Positions 1 to 11,895 of a stretch of DNA of 64,000 nt are shown here, one piece after another; the first letter of the stretch is position 1, and each line of letters begins with the position of its first letter. The translations under genes and the position numbers were made by a program. The notes beneath the pieces were generated by a model. The model saw nothing but the letters and a program-made list of their open reading frames with translations, did not search any database and had not been told where the DNA came from. The stretch comes from Sipunculus nudus (taxonomy: Eukaryota > Annelida > Sipuncula > Golfingiida > Sipunculidae): assembly GCA_026874595.1 (NCBI GenBank), contig CM049317.1, forward strand, positions 20,543,882 through 20,607,881, given 5' to 3'.

Positions 1-819
1 CTTACCACTTTAAGGATCATAGATAAACTATCTAAACCTATCACAGGTACATATATATACTATAACACAATCGAAACGTTGATATATACGCCACGTGTTT
101 GAAAGATATACACTGCCTAGCACAATAATGCGTATTGCAGACGTAGTTTGACGCGAAACCTAATTGTTTTATCTTACAAAGGCTATCATATTAGATTCAT
201 CTACATGCTTTAGTCCCATGCATCCTCTAATAATATATATTAGTCTTGTATTATCTAGTAATATTATGAACCATATAAATATATTTTTGATCATTAATTC
301 CCTGATATCTTTCCACAACCCATTTATAACAAATTTCTTATTCAAACCATGGCATTTGTAGAAACAAAGCTTACTCATGTATTTAGAAATCCATCTTCAT
401 AAATAATTGATAATGGGAAATCTACCCATCATGCAACATCTAATTTGGAGAATAACTGGTAATAAAATATTATGTCCTAGGTCAAATAGGAATATCTTAT
501 TGCACCTTTCGGCATAACCTCCCTCTCAAAACTGAAACAAACACAATAATTGCCAGTAATTACAGAGCTAATCGTAACTAATTTGTTGGATACAGGCTCT
601 TAACGAGTTAATACAAAATACAATATTTATAATATAAAATTAATACAAAATTTTGTTGAAACAGAAGACTGATAGAAAAGATAACACAGAATAAAATGCA
701 TTTTATGAACATAACAAGTGACATACAAACAACATAATCATCATAGAGTTATTTAAGTCACAACAAAAATATGTTGAACATTGTGTGATGAAAATTCTCT
801 ACAGTGTCGATATTTTACT

Positions 820-839
820 TAAAATGGGTTCTTTCAGAC
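820..839 (+). promoter_or_regulatory. Possible 5'UTR splice acceptor just before the gene A start codon
   Basis: The two bases before ATG follow a TTCTTTCAG acceptor-like string (about 829-837). The pseudogene copy has TTCTTTGCAG at the same place (29728-29737). This could mean an untranslated first exon upstream, or chance. No TATA box could be placed for gene A. Confidence 0.3.
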
Positions 840-2707
840 ATGAGCTTTTCCGTTGTGGTGACATTGTTGCTCCTTCTGATGGCGACTTGTACTAAACAAG
901 GGTTCTGTGCAAAAGCAGAGAAAGGCAGGAGAGGTCACATATCTGACTTTATATACTTTTGTTGATAAAGTGTTTGTTGTTGTATTTACAAAAATGGTTA
1001 TCAATCCGACAACTAAATTCCCTAATTTATGGTAATAAAAACCGAGAGTCTCTTGCAAATAGAGGTTATCAGTAGAGGTACAGTTCTACTACTCTGGTCA
1101 TTGACACGTTATGGAACCAGGCCTTTTAACCATCTTATCACAATCTATGGATTGTCAGATTTACTTATCCTGTTCTTACTTAGTCTTCACTGTATTATAT
1201 CTTGTATGTATCATCGTTTTAGAGCATGCATAGCATGGACTTATTTATTATTATTATAGCATGGAAATATTATTATTATTATAACATATATAAAACTGCT
1301 TTTTTTCTTGTCCATTATCTCTCTGCAGCAGCATACCAGCATTGATGCTTACTTGTTCTTTACTGTACCTATATAACATAAAAGGCCAATGGTTATTGTT
1401 TTAAACGCGCTTTTCTCGTAGTCAAAGTGACTGATGCATGATTTAATGTTTGTCGACAAACTGCAAATCTCCAGACGATGAGAAAGAGCATATCATTGCT
1501 CAGATGCATGCCTTGCACACTTATTACCACCATCCTAACCCGGAAGCACTCTACGATCAGGTCTACTTGCCGGAATCGTGTCTGATGGGTCCTGGAGAGC
1601 CTGCCAGAGAGGGCAAAGGTCAGAAGACCTCTTTATATAACAAAATCTTAAAACCTTTTTCAAGCACTTAGGATCCTTGTTTGGAAACAAATATAACAAT
1701 ATCAAAGGTACGAGGGACATAAATGCTGATCCGAAAAATTATCTGATCACTCACATCTCCCTCTCTAATATCTCTTCAGAAAACATGTTAGCCATGATGG
1801 ACAGATATTTTAAACTTATCAAAGAGGTATACCTACGATCCGTGAGCATCACTATATATGGAGAGTTTGCGGTCCAGGTTTTTCTGTATGAAGAGGACGG
1901 GGCGGACAACAACGTCCTCGAAAATGGAAAGTAAGAAAATGATTATTACCTTCTGGTATCCATGTTTGTAAGTACTTGTCTGTGTAAGGATGGAGCTGAA
2001 ATAAGCGTCCTATTTGACTTTAACTTTCACAATTAAATACCAGCATTTTCTCCTGGGATTTCTGTCATTTAAGCTGCCATTTATAGGCTTAATTATATGT
2101 CATTATATGGGCTATATTATATACGTTAACATAAAAATATATTTACCTATATATCAATATCTGGGATTTGTATAGAGTGCATATATCTTAAACGAAAGAG
2201 TAATGTTTACTCAAGCCGCAGTGTCAGGAGAATTGAAGCAGAGCAACAAGATATAAACTTAGTGACATCTGAGAATAATTTATGTGTAAGAGAAACGGAA
2301 TAGCAATGTCATGTATATCATTACTAGGTGAATGGTGATTCAATTTGTGTGGTTACTTCCATAAACAAATTGCCCAAACCAACGGGTAAAAGGGACAGAT
2401 GAATTCTTCAATAATAGGCTTATGTTAAGCGATATTCATTTTTATTTAATTCAATTTGTTTCTTAACGTGTCATGGCTTGTATTTGTCCTTTCGATATCA
2501 CGTAAATATTATAATAGAATGACATGATCGTTTTGTTGAACGTGACATAGGGAGCATTTATTACATGGGTCATAACTTTGACCGTAGAATATGTAAAGCA
2601 AATGCATTTATAGATTTGTATATATTTGTAGAAATATGATTTTTTGGAAGAAGGACTCGGCAACAAAACAATGGAAAGCCCTGTACTCCATTTGGAATGC
2701 GAGTTAA
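840..2707 (+). CDS. Secreted DUF4440/SnoaL-like (NTF2-fold) protein, gene A, four exons
   Basis: Exons: 840-933, 1475-1618, 1780-1930, 2632-2707; 465 nt, 154 aa, stop TAA. Exon 1 gives a signal peptide (MSFSVVVTLLLLLMATC...), cleavage probably near residue 24. Residues 32-154 match the DUF4440 pattern: an N-terminal helix (DDEKEHIIAQM), NPEALYDQVY, the MGPGEPA turn, YGEFAVQVFLYEEDGA, then GK..FWKK....WKALYSIWN at the C-terminus. Borders: donors GTCACA (weak), GTCAGA, GTAAGA; acceptors CCAG, TTCAG, TGTAG. Exons 2 and 3 are the same length (144 and 151 nt) and phase as in genes B and C, which strongly supports the model. NTF2-fold members can be enzymes or ligand binders; I see no assigned catalytic residue, so function is unknown. 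Secretion is inferred from the signal peptide. Confidence 0.85.
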
Positions 2708-2897
2708 ATGCGCATTTAACAAATATGAATCAGTATAATGACTGCAAAGAAATTACATTTGTCTTAACTTTTATTTATCCTGCCTTCTACCTTACAGTGA
2801 AAGATGTATAAAAAAAACAATCAAAGTGATAGCATCATCTTTCCTAGCACTAGGATTTTATTTCTCTAATTAGGAAGATGGACACATCTGGGTTACA

Positions 2898-2903
2898 AAT
2901 AAA
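2898..2903 (+). terminator. Candidate poly(A) signal of gene A
   Basis: AATAAA lies 191 nt after the gene A stop codon. In such AT-rich DNA the hexamer occurs often by chance. Confidence 0.3.
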
Positions 2904-3850
2904 CAGATGGCTTTCCCAATAATATCCTCCTGAATCCACTTTAATATGTCACACATCTTGTCGATGCGTTTTTTTGGACAAATTTGGCTCCCGTTGGGTT
3001 ATTTATTATAAGCTTGAATTATCATTTTAATATTTCCCTCCATCGGCTTCCCTCTTCTCTGGTGTGTCTAAATGGCCTTATGATTGCCACGATTCTATGG
3101 GGCACTCAGAGGATTGTCCTAATTTTAACTGTCCCATCACAGATGAAACCCTCTAATTTCGATCAAAGTCTGCAATAAAAATGAACCCCCCCCCTTCCGT
3201 AGTGGTAGTAGATAGAGTGACTCTCGATGAGATATATCGGCTGATCTTTTTTTTACCAAAGGTCTTTATAAGCAGTGCATGGATTTGTTTCAGATTCAGT
3301 ACCACGTAGTATTGTATATGTGCGCATCGAGCATGCATTAAACTTAAGCCTACAAGTTATACTATACTATACTTTCATTGTCGGGCTTACTGTCAAAGTT
3401 TGGATATCTTTCATAGCCCATTGCATGAATTTACAATGTAGTGCTCAGCTGAAAAAAAAATAACATTTTTACCATAAATGCACATAATTAGGATTTTAAT
3501 ATCCGAAATGTCTTGTTCAACTCTCTTTTCTTTCTAAATTTACCATACTGTTCTATAAAACGTTCTCTAAGACATGCCACTCTTAAATAGGTAAATCCTA
3601 GGTAAAATATGTTTTATCATTTAAAAAAAAAACGTTGCTTTAGTTGTATTTAGTAAGGGAATAGATATGGTGTCTTGAAGCATACAGATTTGTGCACCAT
3701 TATCAATGTTAAAAGGCCGTACGATGGCTTTGCTGAACCCGAGATGTTTATCTATCAAGATTGGAATATGGATGAAGCGTGTTTGGCGCTATTAAATATA
3801 CGTACCTGTGTAATTAAAAATCACCTCGAATATTATCAAAATAAATTTTA

Positions 3851-3922
3851 TATATGAATGATTTCTGCTTAAAAGGCTTATATAAAAAAAGAGATGGCTT
3901 TAATACAGAAATCATTCATATA
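3851..3922. repeat. Hairpin with 17-bp perfect arms
   Basis: TATATGAATGATTTCTG at 3851-3867 is exactly inverted at 3906-3922, with a 38-nt loop. Weaker pairing continues outward in the flanking AT-rich bases. It may be a MITE relic. Confidence 0.6.
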
Positions 3923-4309
3923 ATAATTTATATTTCTTTATGTTTTCTAACATAAAGGTTAAACAGAAAAAAAATGTATAATTGTTCACATAAATATATA
4001 CACACACTTTATATACATATATGTACATGTATATATAACTTTATGTAGGTGTTTTGTAACATGTATCGATGGACATTACCTACAAGTATTGATCACATTA
4101 TTTAATTCCGGTAATATTTTGATAAGGTACCCAAGGCATGTTTTTTCCGAATCAAAATCGAGAGAGTAATATTCTTAAGAGACAATACAATGCATATAGT
4201 GGGACCAATGTAAATCATAGTGGATCCATATGATCGCGCAATTGGTATAAAAAACAAAAAAAAACCTTTGGGTCTGACATACTCGCTGGCGTTTGTTTAA
4301 ACGGCTCAC

Positions 4310-4400
4310 TTTGGCTCGAAATGTATGGAAATCCCCAAGGCGCCTCCTGAAAAAGGGTGATTTGGACGGAGAACCTTGAACCAAAAATAGGGGCACCTAA
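4310..4400 (+). repeat. Dispersed repeat, copy 1
   Basis: Shares the order GGCTCGAA..TGG.AA.TCCCC.AGGCGCC with 8565-8640, followed by a similar AAAAG.G stretch. Divergence is considerable and family identity is unknown. Confidence 0.5.
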
Positions 4401-7379
4401 TAAGAAAATATTAAAAATATTAACAATGCAGCTGTACAGGATGAAATCCAGCAAAAGTAAATATACTTGTCCTTGAAGAGCTGACCGAAGATTCCTGTGC
4501 CATATTTTGAAGTCCATATCACTGCGAATCAGATCAGTAGAAAATAAACTGTGGTCAAGAAAAAATACTTATTAATTTACGAGTAGAAAATTTAATATTT
4601 TAATATAATAATAAATTGCTCAGTAATGAGCTGGTAGAAAGAACGTCACATATTTTATTATCCTGTGCTTTTATACAGGAATTTTTTTTTTTCATTATCA
4701 ATTGTGCTAAGATTAACTAAGAAATACATGACTGATAAGGAGATTCTGGTAGAGTTTTTCAGGCCTCGACTGCAGAACATAGTTTGTTAATCATTTTACC
4801 GTCCTATTAAAGATATACTGTGATATATTTTATGTTTCAAAGTCCTTGGAGATTACGGATCCTTAAAAAATGCGAATCCCCGCCCCCAACCTCCCACCCC
4901 CTTGAATTTTGTTTAAGTTGTAAGTTCTTGCTTTAAACACCTTTTTTCTAAAACTATCCACAATTTTGATGAAAAAATTGACGCCATAGTAAAAATGTAA
5001 AGATATTTAGTCTAGCGAACAAGTGAGAAAAGGGTTTTTTTTTTATTCACCCAATCGCCTTTAAAATTTCAAATAATACCAGGTTTCAGTTTAATTTGTT
5101 TAGGTCATTGCCAGGGTAGATGCAAGTGCGAAAAGTGGTAAGGTTTTTGGGGGACAGCATGGTTCAATACATTACTCCTGCGTTTGAAATGTGTAAATCT
5201 AATCCCAGGATGGGCGAAGCCGTAATTTAAAGGTCTATAACAGGTGCTCATAGGTCATATCCCTGATGCTGATTAAGGTCAGTAAACAATTAAAGTCTAT
5301 ACATACACATTTATTAATCAATAGCTGATCTATCGAATATCATATGAGAGGTGCAGTGTGTAGCAAAATTAAAAAAAAAATACACATATATATTCTGAAA
5401 ATTTCTGCCTAGACCAGTCTCTTTTCTTAAAGCCAGGTATTATTTTTTACTTCCAAAAGAACTTATAAATTACTTGTTTTCTCTCCGAAAATAAAAATGA
5501 AATCTAGGAAATTCCTTTTTTAGAAATGTTCTTATAAAACCTATGGACGGGTGTATGAGCTAATCTATAGGATGTAAATATGTGTAAACACAGGAATTAG
5601 AAGAAAAAAAGAAAAACTTAGAGTGGTTAGTTTCATATGTAAAGAGACTGAAAGGTCACTAGATGCAAACCACCTAATAAAAAAATCACGTTCGGCTGAC
5701 ATGCTGCCAAACGTCCTTGCTGAATGTGGTCAATACAATCGAAACGTAGAACCTATGAACGGTGAATTCAACGTTTTCTTGTCTTTTTTATCAGAAGTCC
5801 AAGGGTTTATATGTACCTTTAGCTAAGTAGATGTCATATAACATAATACGCTACTTTGAGATGAGCAACCACCTGGCAATGATGTTTTGGTAATTATTAT
5901 TAAAAAAAAACATAATTAAAAAAGCATTTTTTGGTTAGAATGGATAATTATAAACGTTCTTGTAACGTCATATATCTCTGGCAGCATATCTGCACAATTA
6001 ATATAAAATATGAAATTATATGCATACATAAAATAGCATGAACTCTCATTAATGTAAGTAAAATTTTAAGAAGATAAAGCAAAAATAAAATTTCCTTTCA
6101 GTTTATGTAAAGAAATTATGAGATGTCTTGTTCCAGTAAGCTTGAATCAGTATCATACATTTGATTATTTATCTTCTTGACTTTCTTCAAGGATTTTTTA
6201 TTCTGACCAAAAAAAAAACAAAACCTTTTCTTAAATATCACTTAATTCACTTAAATGTTTTAAGATGACTAAACTTGACAACATAAGATAACAATATTCA
6301 ACTAAAACATAATTTACAAGGGATTTTATATGTATAGTCTGGCTGAAAAATAAATATAAAAATGGAATTCAAGTTTATTGACAATTTCATCAAAAACCTC
6401 TGCTTGTTTAATAACCAAAGTAGCAAAATAAGTCGCTATTGAATTTTGTCAATACGAACGAATTTGTAAAAGCATAGGATAAAGTACTTTGCTTTTAAAG
6501 GTATCGACTATGCTTATGGATAAACGTTTATCTCCATCGGGCAGATAACAGATGTTTCATCCCTGTAATTTGATTTCGTTAAGGTATTCAAATGTTCTAT
6601 TTAGTTTTTCAATTGAAGAGTAAAAGCAAGACCAAAAAATAAATTAATTTTAATAAATTGTTAATTATTTTTTTGAAGCAGCGTCTCGGTTTATTTATCT
6701 TAATGCATTTCAATCATATGCCCGCGAAGAATGTTTATACAATTTTATAATGACGTATAGCTGAATGTGTTCATATATTTTGTTACACAGTAGAGAATTG
6801 TTTTCATGAGGTCAATAGAATAGAAGGGATCAGTAAGTGCTCACAGTAATGTTTAATAATATAGCTGTCTTAAGTTTCAGTAACCGTATGATACTTTAAA
6901 AGGCAAACACGTGACCTTGATTTTTGTCTTTTGCATTTTACATTAGAAAAAGTGCATAACAATCCACGAGGAAACAGCCTATATAAAAGATTTGCACCTA
7001 AATTTGAAAGATAGCTTCTATTATGTGGATACTTAATATCGTGCACTTGTTGACACCTCTGGTCTTGACCTTGCACAAAATTATTCCTGCATGACTCGAG
7101 TAAAAAGAAATATTCCAACGCCTTTTTATGATAAGTATCTCCTTGCAGTATATTAAGATGTTAGTGAGACTTAATATCTCAGAGATATGGGCGACTTTTG
7201 ACATTATTATGTATAAAAAATTAGAACCAGAGAGTTTAAATAAATCCTGACTTAAGCCTGACAATAAAATAGATAATACATGACATAAATTAGTAAACTA
7301 TTGTAAAAAAAAACACGTAGAGATTAAAAATTTTACTCATAGGAAATCAAGAATAGTGTAGAATAATAGTAAACAGGTT

Positions 7380-8020
7380 AAAAGAATTTTAATTAAATAA
7401 GATGTAATGCACTTGTATCACCTACTGATCTTAAACTTTTGAGAAATATCCGTAAATATCATTAGTAGTTAAAGAAATGTTTACTCTGTTATATGGAGGC
7501 TAACCTAATCCAGTATATAAAATACGTAGAAAGTTTACAACTACCCCTATCCTGAGATCGAGATCTGCAAAATTTCATAGCCGGGTTGGTGCATAGAACC
7601 TGCTGTCATAAAACTATTGCGCCACTTTCTACTTACATCTATCCTGATGATAATTCTGAAAGCTGCACTGATACCAATAATTTGTTTATGAATAGCTAAA
7701 GCAGGGTAGCATAAAGAAACAAAATCATTTAATAAAATAAAGTTTCATGCACTCTTGTGACCTTGACCATTCGCAAATATCACAAAGCATAATTTGAGGT
7801 TAAAGCGAAATTCCTTTTCTACCATATAAAGGGTAATTTGATGCAAATCTTAAAAAAAATTAAGAAGATTTAGATATTTTTATCGCCCCTAATCCTATCC
7901 TTCAGTCGAGCTTAGCAGGTTTTTAATAGCCGGGTAGCTGTGTAAAAAAATGCTGTCACAAAAAATTGCTCCGCTTTGTTTAACTTAAATAAACAAGAAT
8001 ACTGAAGCTGACCATTGATA
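7380..8020 (+). repeat. Degenerate tandem repeat, period about 350 bp
   Basis: The strings CCTATCC..GAT.GAG.., ATAGCCGGGT..., TGCTGTCA.AAAA..TTGC and CCGCTTTGTTTAACTTA occur in the same order at about 7547-7640 and 7900-7990, with related upstream parts near 7400 and 7745. GACCTTGACC-type strings recur at 7070 and 7760. Two clear units and possibly a third, older one at 7040-7250. Confidence 0.5.
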
Positions 8021-8564
8021 ACAGTTATAAGTATAGGAATCTTTAACGGGCAGTTTGGGCAACACTTTTCACTCAATTTTTATAGAAAATTGGAGAAATT
8101 TGTTCCCCCTGACTTTACCTTTCACAGAATCCATTCAACATGAATTGACCTTAACTCTTCCTAATAAGGGGCAATGTGTTGCAATATATGAATACTCTAT
8201 AAGTCACATATATTTTTATTATCCCTACCCAAATCCTTGGAACCCATATTTACATTTTTTTTCTGAAACTTGGTACCAATGAAACGTGTCTAGGCGATGG
8301 GATGAGCAATTGGGTCTGAAACCTTCCTCCTAGAATCTAACGAAAGTACAGAAACCAACATTCATGTAAACTCATTAAACGTCAAACGGTGGTCTTGTGA
8401 CTATTCGTTGTGTTAACCCTGCTGAAAGGCCGTGCTTTAAAAGTGGAGTCATGTTGTCTTTCCTTTTGAATTAAAAATATTTACTTCCTGTTGAAGGAAG
8501 TACTAGGACCATTGACGATAAGAGTGGACGCCTGCGAATAACACAATACGATATGTTGCCAGTG

Positions 8565-8640
8565 AGCTCGAATGGTAGGAAAATCCCCGAGGCGCCGCTT
8601 GAAAAGTGACAGGCATGTAAGACCTTAAAGCACAATAATT
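8565..8640 (+). repeat. Dispersed repeat, copy 2
   Basis: Partner of the copy at 4310-4400 in the same orientation. The best conserved part is AAATCCCCGAGGCGCCGCTT. Confidence 0.5.
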
Positions 8641-9399
8641 AATTTTGCCGTTGAACGGAAGCAGTTTAACCATCGTGTTGAAAAAAAATCCAACTACGTT
8701 TTAACTATATATAATATTATGTGTTGATATGGAAAATATGAGTTATATTTTGTAACGTCGTCCTTCGTCAAACTAAACCACAATGCTCAACAAAATGACT
8801 GAAACATGTATAAGACAAACGTATCTTAAATCCGTTACCCTTCTCCAGAATATAAAAATACCTTGATCTAAAAGTTTAATTCTCTACATGTATACCCGCT
8901 AGATAAATTATTATTCCTCAAAGGACTCTTGCGTCTTCATGTTCAGACATGTTCATGTTCATGTTGATCGCTACCTGAACACCCGTTACTCACTACTGTT
9001 GTCCAAGTCAGCTCATTTTCATCAGCAGGCTACACTCGAGCCTCCCTTCTGGGCCTTGTAGACCACTCCTTTGTCCACCGTGCGATCCTGTGGTGCCGGC
9101 CTATTTCTCACCAGCCACCTGCCAGCATCCTCGGGTGTCAGTCATTGGTGTACAGTTGTTTCTAAGGAAATCTTAACTGGTCCCATCTTTATTTATTAAG
9201 GATTTATCCATGTTGTTCAGGATCTGCTCGACTAACATTAAAATAAAATAGTGCGGGAAAAATTCTAGCAGCTGATGTGACTTTCATTACAGTTTTATAT
9301 AAATGAATAAATTCGTCATACATATTTGCCTGTGCAATTAGCAGTACTTGTTCCTTTGTTCTTAAAGAAAGTGGCTTCACATGTAAAATTTTACAACAG

Positions 9400-11895
9400 G
9401 TTGACAGCCATCTAAGGTATTACGAGCTTCACAAAAGTCCCAGGAACGGGAGATTTTACAAAGTTACATAGAAATGTAAATTAAACATCAATATTTCAGA
9501 GGTTTATAAATATACGTTATATTCAAATGAAGCATACACGGACGACGCATTTCTTTCCAAATGTTATACAGGTAGAGTATTACAAGGTCGTTTGGATTAT
9601 GTCTTTACTTCTAAATCATTCGATTTTTAAATAAATAAATACAATAACTGCCGTGTTATAAGTAGCCAGGTAGGTACACGGTTTACCGACCATAAATCTG
9701 TGAGTATAATCATTAAAACCAGTATTAAAAGAAAAGGTAAAAGTTGCTAGAAATTAAATGTGTCACTCTTGTCTAATGAAAAATATGTTTGATTAAGGAA
9801 ACAATTTGTTAATGCTTGGACAATTATAGAAATCAAATATCCATTTCATTGATATAGGAATTAATTAAAATAGAAAAAATAAAGAAATTTCAATTTTATA
9901 CTCACTAAAACGGATAAATTAAAAAGACAAAAACATTAACTCGAACAGAAATAAGTAAAATAAAGCATCAGAATTTGAATGATTATATACAATGTGCAAG
10001 TAGATTTAGAAAAAAATGGACAAATTATACAATGAAAAAAGCAAAGGAGCGAGCGCAAATAAGATCCCGCGTCAAACAGGCAGAGGAAGGGGAAAAAGTA
10101 CAAAATACATTTTTCCTAGAAAAGAAGCATAAAAAATCAAATACCATAACCTGTATAAATCATTAAGATAAATTATAAACAAATGAAGATAATACACTGA
10201 AGTTATTTTTTTTATTTATAAACAACTATATTATTCGTGTAAACCAAACAAAAAAGATATAACTAAAAGATACGGGAGTATTTCCCAAATTATCTCATAT
10301 TTATAAAAGGGCTATGTGATAGATATATCTCACAAAATGAAAAAAAAAGGCCAAACAAATCCACAGGCCCAGATGGCTTGCCCTCTGAGTTCAACCATAC
10401 CTTTTGGAGAAGACTCCGTCCTATCTTCCTAGAATTAATAAATGACACATACCAAAAAAGGAGAAATGCTTATTTCACTTTAACACATAAAAACGGGGAT
10501 GTAAATTGTTTTAAAAATTATAGACCAATAAGTTTATGCAATACTGACTATAAAATAATAACCTTCATTTTTCTAAATATAATCCAAACAGTAATAAAAT
10601 TATAGTAAATCCTGGTCAAACAGGTCACATAAAAGGTCACAATATTGGCAACAACTTACGGCTGGTACAAAGTATTATTGAGTACACAAATATTTACAGT
10701 AAAGTGGTACAATTAGAGTACAGTACAATTGGATTTTTCCGAGGCTTTTGATAGCTTGGAATTTGATAATGATAAATGCTCTACAATATTTTAATTTAAG
10801 AAACGATTGGATCAGAATATCATTTTTACCAGAATTGCCATAAAAAATAATGGATGGATTTCGACTGCCCAGACAGGATCTTCCTGTTTCCGCTCTCTTA
10901 TATGTAATTCAAGGAGAAAGTATGGCTATTCGTACAAGGAATAATAATCAATTTTTTTGATAAATGAAGATAATTTAAAATAACGCAATATGCAGACGAC
11001 TATAGTTTCTGACTATGATTCCATCAGTCAGACATAATGCGAAGTTCAATTATTTGGACAAGTATCTGGACTCAAATTAAATCTAGAAAAATGTATAGGG
11101 ATATGGTTTGTTCAAAATAACTACAGACCTAATAATTATGCAGGAATTATTTGGGCTGAAGAACCAGTCAAGTACCTCGGGGTTTATGTATTTACGAATA
11201 GAATCATTGCTTCCCGTACAAATTGGGATGAACCATTAGAAAAACTATTTAAAAAATATCAATATTTTAAAAGAAAGAAGAAATTTATTTTTTGTTGGGG
11301 TCCCTATCTTTAAAACGCTGGGTCTATCGCAATTTTTGCTAAAAGCAACTATGCCTGAAATAGATGTTGGATATATTAAATAGATAGAAAGTATAATGTA
11401 CAGTTTCCTTTGGAATTAGCGTGATACAAAAATAAAAGAACTACGTAAATAGGACCGGTCAGCCGAGGAGGTCTTAAAATGCCTGACATTGAGTTAATAT
11501 TCCATTCTGCAAAATGTGCATGGATACCAAAATTTCACATCGAGCGTCTAGTATTTTAAATTTCTTTCTAGAATAAGTAGGTCTAGATTTTCAGTCTATT
11601 ATGTAAACTAATATTTCGAATTCAAATTAATGCGAAATATTTTAATCATTGCCAGTATTTTATTACCAAATGATACAAGTTTAACCGTTGCAAAACTATC
11701 TTACCCCTAAATAAAATGACAGCATAACAGCTATCAAAGGAACTTATATGGAGTAACAATTATTTCTTACATAAAGGAAACCATTTCTATTTATGGTCAA
11801 AAGACCGAAATATGACATTTTCCGAGATTTATATGATGTTGCCAAAATTTATTGCCGAAAATATATTACAGAGACTTAAGGAAAAGAGAACTTGA
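9400..11895 (+). mobile_element. Dead L1/Tx1-like LINE (endonuclease end plus reverse transcriptase), many frameshifts
   Basis: About 9530-9725 encodes the end of an AP-like endonuclease (GRLDYVFTSKSF ... RFTDHKSVSIII). At 9975-10165 comes the linker with the AQIRSRVKQAEEGEK..NTFFLEKKHKK motif. RT blocks follow: STGPDGLPSEF (about 10357), NYRPISLCNTDYKI (about 10515), PGQTGHIKGHNIGNNLRL (about 10610), LDFSEAFDSLEFD (about 10732), and the catalytic YADD at 10989-11000. GLKLNLEKCIGIW and EEPVKYLGVYVFTNR lie near 11070-11200; the C-terminal part (SKELIWSNNYFLHKGNHFYL) reaches 11895. Frame changes and stops are frequent, so it cannot be active. Ends are uncertain and I saw no target-site duplication. 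Confidence 0.85.

Larger units (their letters stand above)
2710..9400. other. Gene-free AT-rich interval between gene A and a LINE
   Basis: No ORF here is longer than about 100 codons or resembles a protein I know. It contains a hairpin at 3851-3922, one pair of dispersed repeat copies (4310-4400 and 8565-8640) and a degenerate tandem repeat (about 7380-8020). The stretch 8930-9170 is richer in GC and coding-like but could not be assigned. Confidence 0.5.

Noticed and set aside
1450-1671. Separate single-exon proteins at 1450-1671 and 1677-1934
   Set aside because: These are exons 2 and 3 of gene A with intron read-through; splicing joins them to a signal peptide and the C-terminal exon.
8930-9170. 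GC-richer, coding-like stretch
   Set aside because: No frame gives a recognisable domain and stops occur in all long readings, so it is not called a gene.
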